Shown here piece after piece: positions 6,322-10,718 of a stretch of 10,718 nt of DNA. Source of the stretch: Actinomycetota bacterium. GTDB lineage: Bacteria; Actinomycetota; Acidimicrobiia; Acidimicrobiales; BP-101. A program made the translations under genes and the position numbers. How positions within the stretch are numbered: position 1 is the stretch's first letter; each line of letters begins with the position of its first letter. The stretch lies in the NCBI GenBank assembly GCA_030838265.1, contig JAUTXA010000264.1, positions 1-10,718 on the forward strand, given 5' to 3'. The notes under the pieces are model-generated. The model was not told the DNA's origin. It ran no database searches and worked only from the letters and a program-made list of their open reading frames with translations.

Positions 6322-7400
6322 TGCGCGTCGGCCTCGTCTGCCCCTACAGCCTGAGCCTGCCGGGGGGCGTGCAGGGCCAGGTCCTGGGCCTGGCCCGGGC
6401 CTTGCGCAACCTGGGCCACAACGTGCGTGTCCTGGCCCCCTGCGACGGCCCGCCGCCCGACTCCGGGGTGACACCACTCGGCAACTCCATCCCCCTCGCG
6501 TCCAATGGCTCGGTGGCGCCCATCGCCCCCGACGCGGCCAACGCTCTGCGGACCATCGCCGCCTTGAGGGACGAGGCCTTCGACATCGTGCACCTGCACG
6601 AGCCCATGGTCCCGGGCCCGACCATGACCGCCCTGCTCTTCGCTGACGAGCCTCTGGTCGGCACCTTTCACCGCGCCGGCGCTAGCTCGGCCTACGACAA
6701 GCTGCGTCCGGTCGTGAGGTCCTTCGGGCGCCGGTTGTCGCTGCGCTGCGCCGTCTCCGAAGACGCCCGAGCGACGGCTCACGACGCCCTCGGCGGCGAC
6801 TATGAGCTGGTGTTCAACGGCATCGAGACCGACCGCTTCACCAAGGCCACCGCGTGGCCGACCGACGGGCCCACCGTGTTCTTCATCGGACGGCACGAGC
6901 ACCGGAAGGGACTCGGCGTGCTCCTCGAGGCCATGGCGTCGCTTCCCAAGGACCTGCACCTCTGGGTGGCCGGCGACGGTCCTCAGACGGCCGAGCTCCA
7001 GGCCACGGTCAAGGGTGACCAGCGCATCGAGTGGCTGGGCCGGATATCCGACGACGAGGTGGCCCGCCGCCTCAAGGGCGCTGACGTCTTCTGCGCCCCG
7101 TCCCTGCACGGCGAGTCGTTCGGCGTCGTGCTCCTCGAGGCCATGGCCGCCCAGACGGCGATCGTGGCCAGCGACCTTCCCGGCTATCGCAACGTGGCCC
7201 GGCCCGACTCCGACGCCCTTCTCGTGCCCCCGGGTGACAGCGTCGCTCTCGCCGTCGCCCTGCGCCGCGTGCTCGACGACCGCCGCCTCGGGGCCGATCT
7301 GGTCCGGGCCGGCGAGGTCAGGGCCGAGGAGTTCTCGATGGATCGTCTGGCCGAGCGCTACGAGCAGCTCTACGGCAGCCTCCTCGCCACCCGAGCCTGA
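6321..7400 (+). CDS. pimA: GT4-family glycosyltransferase, probable phosphatidylinositol mannosyltransferase PimA
   Basis: A 359-residue GT-B glycosyltransferase. It probably transfers mannose from GDP-mannose to phosphatidylinositol on the cytoplasmic face of the membrane, the first mannosylation of PIM synthesis. The N-terminal MRVGLVCPYSLSLPGGVQ closely resembles mycobacterial PimA. Further matches are DIVHLHEP (88-95), GTFHRAG (114-120, likely active-site H117), NGIETDRF (166-173), GRHEHRKGLGVLLEAM (190-205, with R191 and K196 in the donor-phosphate positions), GESFGVVLLEAM (264-275, with the E265/E273 pair) and ASDLPGYR. Length is normal for the family. GTG 6321 is fixed by a stop immediately upstream (6318) and by the conserved N-terminus. 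It stands alone, about 4.3 kb from the acyltransferase gene it adjoins in mycobacteria. Acceptor specificity is inferred. Confidence 0.88.
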   Translation: MRVGLVCPYSLSLPGGVQGQVLGLARALRNLGHNVRVLAPCDGPPPDSGVTPLGNSIPLASNGSVAPIAPDAANALRTIAALRDEAFDIVHLHEPMVPGPTMTALLFADEPLVGTFHRAGASSAYDKLRPVVRSFGRRLSLRCAVSEDARATAHDALGGDYELVFNGIETDRFTKATAWPTDGPTVFFIGRHEHRKGLGVLLEAMASLPKDLHLWVAGDGPQTAELQATVKGDQRIEWLGRISDDEVARRLKGADVFCAPSLHGESFGVVLLEAMAAQTAIVASDLPGYRNVARPDSDALLVPPGDSVALAVALRRVLDDRRLGADLVRAGEVRAEEFSMDRLAERYEQLYGSLLATRA

Positions 7401-7417
7401 CGACCCGAGTTCGGACG

Positions 7418-7453
7418 CGACGAGAGGCCCCACTGGGGAGGGGCCTCTCGTCG
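7418..7453. terminator. Strong 14-bp hairpin, bidirectional terminator
   Basis: CGACGAGAGGCCCC (7418-7431) pairs perfectly with GGGGCCTCTCGTCG (7440-7453) across an eight-base loop. It sits 17 bases after the mannosyltransferase stop and 36 bases from the stop of the converging surface-protein gene. There is no U-tract, as is usual for high-GC actinobacterial terminators. Confidence 0.85.
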
Positions 7454-7489
7454 GTACAATCCGGCGCCCGCGCTAGGGCGTTGAGAGCT

Positions 7490-9115
7490 TCAGTCGCGCA
7501 CAGCCGGAGATGCCATCCACCGGCGCATGCCGATGGCGAGCAGGGCGAACACCAGGCCGAGGATGGCCAGGGTGGGCGTGCCACCAGTGGCCGGGTGCGT
7601 CGGGCCGGTGCCACCGACCGGGACGGCGTAGTCCGAGGCCGACAGGACCGAGCCGACGGTGACGGCCGCTCCCTGGGACAGAGCGGAGACGCCTTGGTCG
7701 AGGGTGGTGTTCAAGGTGTTCATGGCCGAGGCCAGGGTGGGAACCGTCCCGCCCGCAGTCGTGATGGCGTCGCCGATGCCGGCTTGGCCCTGCACGGTCC
7801 GCACGATGTCGCCGAGGATGGCAGGCGGCGTCACGTTGGCGGTGAGGACGGTGATGCCGGCCCGGGAGCGGTTGTAGCCGTTGTCGGCCGTGACCGTCTT
7901 GGTGATCGGGTCGAACATGCTGATCTTCACCAGGTTGGCCAGGCCGGGGTCGACCGAGCTCAGGGCCTGGCCGATGATCCCGTTCACGGCGTTCAGGGTG
8001 TTCGACAGGTCCTGGGCGGTGGTCAGCAGGTTGACGCCGGGGACGGTGACGCCGCCGAGCGAGATGCCGCCGACCGAAGCGGTCACGGTCGCCGCCGAGT
8101 CCGCCAGCTTCTCCACTGCCTTGGTCGAGATGGTGACGTCAGCCCCGTCGAGCTTGAGCAGGCTCAGGTTGTCGAGAGCGCTGAGGCTGCCGGTCAGCAG
8201 GTTGTCGAGCACTCCTCGCACGGCGTCCAGCGCTGCGTTCAGCGTGTCGGTGGCGGTCGGAGCAGTGACGCCCAGCGGGCTGAGCAGGCCGTCGAGGGTC
8301 GCACTGAGCGTGCTCCCGACAGGGTTGGCGCCGTCGCCCGCCGAGATGGCGTTCTGCACATCGGTGATGGCGGTGTCGAGCGTGGACTGCACCTCGGCGA
8401 CCGTCGAGCCGTCGGGCACAAGCCCACCGGGGACGGTGGCGCTGAGCGTGTCGAGCAGGTCGCTCACCGACTGCACGGGCAGGTCGGCCAGGCTGAGGCC
8501 CAGGCCGTTGAGGAGGGCGCCGAGGTCGAGCACCGAGACGGCACCGATCTTGACCGTCCGGGTGGCTGACGAGGCGTCGCCCGCTGCCGCGGTGCCGAGC
8601 TTGGACGACACGGACGCCGCGCTCACCAGACCGCCGGCCAGCGACAGGTTGGCGAGGGAGACGTCAACAGCGGAGTGGGCGCCGTTGGTGAGATCGGCGG
8701 TGAGGGCAGCGGGGGAGAGATTGCCCGTCACGATCTCGGGGTGTCCGAGGGCTGTGCTCAGATCGACAGCCGAGCCGTTGGCCGAGGCCTGGCCGCCGGG
8801 CTGACGAGCCTCGAGCGGAGGCGCGGGCACGGCGTTGTTGAGAGCGGGGAGCACGCCCGACCCGAGGCTGAGGGCGGTGAGGTTGCTGTAGGCCTCAGGG
8901 TTGGCGGTGACCTGCTTGTCGATCGTCGACCGCGCCGCATCGGCGATGGCGGTGAGGCTCAGCAGGTTGGTCGAGCCTCCCAGCCGGACGCCAAGCACCG
9001 TGGTCGACGCCTGGCCGGTGCCGATGCCGTTGCTGGCTGCGGTCGCCGGGCCGGCGGCGAGCACCGAGAGCAGGCTGAGAGTGGTGGCGGCCGCAATGGC
9101 CTTGAGCTTGAACAT
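7490..9115 (-). CDS. Exported surface protein with LPXTG-like C-terminal anchor
   Basis: A 541-residue protein with a Sec signal peptide (MFKLKAIAAATTLSLLSVLAAG, likely cut near residue 27 after ATA). The mature part is rich in Ala, Leu, Ser, Thr, Val and Gly, has no cysteine and very few aromatics. Many short amphipathic segments such as LSATLDGLLSPLG and TLDTAITDVQNAI suggest a repetitive helical shaft. The C-terminus carries HPATGG (507-512), a hydrophobic helix (LAILGLVFALLAIG) and MRRW, the layout of a sortase sorting signal with His in place of the usual Leu; no sortase gene is in the window. ATG 9115 is preferred over ATG 9121 because GGGGAG lies six bases before it but directly abuts the other. 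The function of the mature region is unknown; adhesion or envelope structure is a guess. Confidence 0.8.
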   Translation of the reverse strand: MFKLKAIAAATTLSLLSVLAAGPATAASNGIGTGQASTTVLGVRLGGSTNLLSLTAIADAARSTIDKQVTANPEAYSNLTALSLGSGVLPALNNAVPAPPLEARQPGGQASANGSAVDLSTALGHPEIVTGNLSPAALTADLTNGAHSAVDVSLANLSLAGGLVSAASVSSKLGTAAAGDASSATRTVKIGAVSVLDLGALLNGLGLSLADLPVQSVSDLLDTLSATVPGGLVPDGSTVAEVQSTLDTAITDVQNAISAGDGANPVGSTLSATLDGLLSPLGVTAPTATDTLNAALDAVRGVLDNLLTGSLSALDNLSLLKLDGADVTISTKAVEKLADSAATVTASVGGISLGGVTVPGVNLLTTAQDLSNTLNAVNGIIGQALSSVDPGLANLVKISMFDPITKTVTADNGYNRSRAGITVLTANVTPPAILGDIVRTVQGQAGIGDAITTAGGTVPTLASAMNTLNTTLDQGVSALSQGAAVTVGSVLSASDYAVPVGGTGPTHPATGGTPTLAILGLVFALLAIGMRRWMASPAVRD

Positions 9116-9180
9116 GGGCATCTCCCCAGGAGTCGATCAATCCTTCTTGGGCAGATTGCCTGCGAAGGTCCCCCGACGCC

Positions 9181-9225
9181 ATGGCCCGATCGAGTCATTT
9201 CCCTATGGCCCAATCGGACTAGTCA
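9181..9225. repeat. Imperfect direct repeat in the divergent surface-protein/lemA promoter region
   Basis: ATGGCCCGATCGAGTCA (9181-9197) and ATGGCCCAATCGGACTAGTCA (9205-9225) begin 24 bases apart and share ATGGCCC-ATCG and a terminal AGTCA. The second copy includes the palindrome GACTAGTC (9217-9224). Position between two divergent genes suggests a regulator-binding region; the regulator is unknown. Confidence 0.45.
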
Positions 9226-9255
9226 CTGATGCACGGCGCCCCCGGAGACGGGCCC

Positions 9256-9269
9256 TACACTTCGAACCA
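9256..9269 (+). promoter_or_regulatory. Candidate leaderless -10 element for lemA
   Basis: TACACT (9256-9261) fits TANNNT and ends seven bases before the lemA ATG at 9269. No Shine-Dalgarno is visible, so the transcript probably starts at or beside the start codon. No convincing -35 box was found. Confidence 0.45.
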
Positions 9270-9817
9270 TGATCCCGCTGATCGTCGTCGGCATCCTCGT
9301 CGTCGTCGCCCTCTTCGTGATGTTGTCCTACAACGGCCTGGTTCGGCTGAGAAACCGCATCGAGAACGCCTGGTCCCAGATCGATGTGCAGCTCCAGCGC
9401 CGCTACGACTTGATCCCCAACCTCGTCGAGACGGTGAAGGGCTATGCGGCCCACGAGAAGGGCGTCTTCGAGGCCGTGACCGAAGCCAGGGCCAACGCCA
9501 TCAACGCCAAGGGCGTCGCCCAGCAGGCCCAAGCCGAGAACGCCATCACCGGCGCCCTCAAGTCGCTCTTCGCCGTGTCGGAGGCCTACCCCGAGCTCAA
9601 GGCCAACCAGAACTTCCTCGCCCTGCAGGAGGAGCTCACTGGCACCGAAGGCCGCATCGCCTACGCCCGGCAGTTCTACAACGACACCGTTCAGTCCTAC
9701 AACACGAAGCTCCAGAGCTTCCCGAGCAACGTCATCGCCAACAGCTTCGGGTTCAAGACCCGGGAGTACTTCGAGTCTGACGACACCTCCCGCGGCCCGG
9801 TGCAGGTGAAGTTCTAA
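9269..9817 (+). CDS. lemA: LemA family membrane protein
   Basis: A 182-residue LemA protein of normal length. One N-terminal membrane helix (about 2-20) is followed by the family's hallmark NGLVRLRNRIENAWSQIDVQLQRRYDLIPNLVETVKGY (22-59), and by ENAI, LKANQNFLALQEEL and a YN-rich stretch (FYNDTVQSYN). The fold is a long alpha-helical bundle anchored in the membrane. The molecular role of LemA is not established; in many bacteria it is encoded next to an M48 HtpX-like protease, and that holds here with a nine-base gap. The two are probably co-transcribed and may work together in membrane-protein quality control. ATG 9269 gives the standard N-terminus. Confidence 0.95.
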   Translation: MIPLIVVGILVVVALFVMLSYNGLVRLRNRIENAWSQIDVQLQRRYDLIPNLVETVKGYAAHEKGVFEAVTEARANAINAKGVAQQAQAENAITGALKSLFAVSEAYPELKANQNFLALQEELTGTEGRIAYARQFYNDTVQSYNTKLQSFPSNVIANSFGFKTREYFESDDTSRGPVQVKF

Positions 9818-9826
9818 GACTTCACG

Positions 9827-10718
9827 TTGTTCGAACAGATCACCTCCAACAAACGCCGGTCGGCGCTGCTCGTCGCGTGCTTCGTCGTGCTCGTCATGGT
9901 GGCGGCGTGGGCCTTCAACCTGCTCATTGGCTACGGATGGGCGGGGCTTGTCATCGCCTTCGTGTTCGCCCTCGGCAGCTCGGCCTTCGCCTACTGGAAG
10001 TCCGACGCCGTGGCGCTGGCCATGAGCCACGCTAAGCCGGCCGACGAGCAGCAGTACGCCCGCCTGCACAACGTGGTCGAGGGCCTGTGCATCGCCGCTG
10101 GGCTTCCGAAGCCGCGGCTCTACGTCATCGAGGACGCCGCGCCCAACGCCTTCGCCACCGGACGCGATCCGAAGCACGCCGCGGTCGCGGTCACGACCGG
10201 CCTGCTCGAGAAGATGAACCGGGTCGAGCTCGAAGGCGTGCTGGCCCATGAGCTGAGCCACGTGAAGAACTACGACATCCTCGTCTCGACGCTGGCCGTC
10301 ACCTTGGTCGGGGTCATCGCCTTGATGAGCGAATGGGGCCTGCGGTTCTTGTGGTGGGGGGGTCCCCGTCACGACAACGACCGCAACGAGGGCGGCGGCG
10401 GTGCCGGGCTGATCCTCGCTGGCCTCGGCTTCGTTCTGCTGATCCTCACGCCCATCGTGGCTCGCCTCATGCAGTTCGCCATCAGCCGCCGTCGGGAATC
10501 GCTGGCCGACGTCAGCGGCGTGGCCCTCACCCGATATCCTCCAGGGCTGATCTCGGCCCTCGAGAAGCTCAAGGACGACACGACGGTCGTCCACTCGGCC
10601 TCGAACGCCACTGCCCACCTTTGGATCGAGGCCCCCCAGGCCAGAGAGAAGTCGGAGGGCAAGATGGCCTGGCTCGGGCGCCTCTTCGATACCCATCCTC
10701 CCCTCGACGAGCGCATCG
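9827..10718 (+). CDS. htpX: HtpX-like M48 zinc metalloprotease, C-terminus cut by window edge
   Basis: A membrane-embedded zinc protease of the HtpX/M48B type, likely degrading misfolded membrane proteins. 297 codons are present with no stop; the last residues (HPPLDERI) match the usual near-C-terminal motif, so little is missing. The N-terminus FEQITSNKRRSALL is typical. Two hydrophobic helices (about 11-33 and 36-56) precede the zinc motif HELSH (H141, E142, H145). Further helices lie at about 151-168 and 195-213, and the third zinc ligand is probably E224 in RRRESLAD. The start is TTG 9827, because the conserved N-terminal residues begin right after it. It has no clear ribosome-binding site and lies nine bases past the lemA stop, suggesting translational coupling. 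Confidence 0.93.
   Translation, partial: MFEQITSNKRRSALLVACFVVLVMVAAWAFNLLIGYGWAGLVIAFVFALGSSAFAYWKSDAVALAMSHAKPADEQQYARLHNVVEGLCIAAGLPKPRLYVIEDAAPNAFATGRDPKHAAVAVTTGLLEKMNRVELEGVLAHELSHVKNYDILVSTLAVTLVGVIALMSEWGLRFLWWGGPRHDNDRNEGGGGAGLILAGLGFVLLILTPIVARLMQFAISRRRESLADVSGVALTRYPPGLISALEKLKDDTTVVHSASNATAHLWIEAPQAREKSEGKMAWLGRLFDTHPPLDERI

Noticed and set aside
6075..7433. A 452-codon open frame on the minus strand opposite pimA
   Set aside because: It is antisense to a gene with clear PimA motifs, runs into the signal-peptide region of the secreted protein, and has no recognisable domain.
7481..8569. A 362-codon plus-strand frame opposite the surface protein
   Set aside because: The minus strand has a signal peptide and anchor helix at the right ends; the plus frame is a Gly/Arg/Val/Asp shadow.
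9203..10696. A 497-codon open frame on the minus strand opposite lemA and htpX
   Set aside because: The plus strand encodes clear LemA and HtpX proteins with family motifs. The minus frame is compositionally odd (His, Asp, Gly and Val runs) and matches nothing I recognise; it is a high-GC shadow.
1..10718. CRISPR array, tRNA/rRNA genes, insertion sequences, attachment sites
   Set aside because: No regularly spaced repeats, RNA gene signatures, transposase or integrase frames, or terminal inverted repeats were found by reading both strands. The repeats noted are short and local.

Overview
This is a high-GC stretch with strongly G/C-biased third codon positions. It most likely comes from an actinobacterium (Actinomycetota). 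The best clue is a set of three genes that together look like the start of phosphatidylinositol mannoside (PIM) synthesis: a phosphatidylinositol-phosphate synthase, a PatA-type acyltransferase and a PimA-type mannosyltransferase. An EF-G2-like GTPase, a cyclase/STAND-ATPase/TPR protein and leaderless-type promoters fit the same picture. A deep lineage such as Acidimicrobiia is possible, but that is a guess.

Layout. Bases 1-267 (minus) hold the N-terminal 89 residues of an EF-G-like GTPase that runs off the left edge. Divergent from it, 372-1127 (phosphatidylinositol-phosphate synthase) and 1143-2036 (acyltransferase) form a tight plus-strand pair. A 14-bp inverted repeat (2084-2130) closes that unit and faces a minus-strand membrane protein of unknown function (2188-2931). 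Back to back with it, the proposed start codons even overlapping, is a 913-residue plus-strand protein (2930-5671) with an N-terminal class III cyclase-like domain, a STAND/NB-ARC-type ATPase and C-terminal TPR-like helices. A small secreted protein lies on the minus strand (5702-6172). The PimA-like mannosyltransferase follows on plus (6321-7400) and ends at a strong hairpin (7418-7453). Then come a 541-residue exported surface protein with an LPXTG-like C-terminus (7490-9115, minus), lemA (9269-9817, plus) and an HtpX-like M48 metalloprotease (9827 to the right edge, plus), which starts with TTG.

How the genes fit together. The three PIM genes would act in order at the cytoplasmic membrane: inositol-phosphate lipid, mannosylation, acylation. 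In mycobacteria they are contiguous (Rv2612c-Rv2611c-Rv2610c). Here the acyltransferase and mannosyltransferase genes are separated by about 4.3 kb carrying three genes in mixed orientations, which looks like a later insertion or rearrangement. The cyclase/STAND/TPR protein lacks two of the six canonical cyclase catalytic residues, so it is more likely a nucleotide-sensing or signalling switch than a working cyclase. LemA and HtpX form a membrane-proteostasis pair. No RNA genes, CRISPR arrays, transposases or integrases were seen, and no gene-free gap exceeds about 155 bases.
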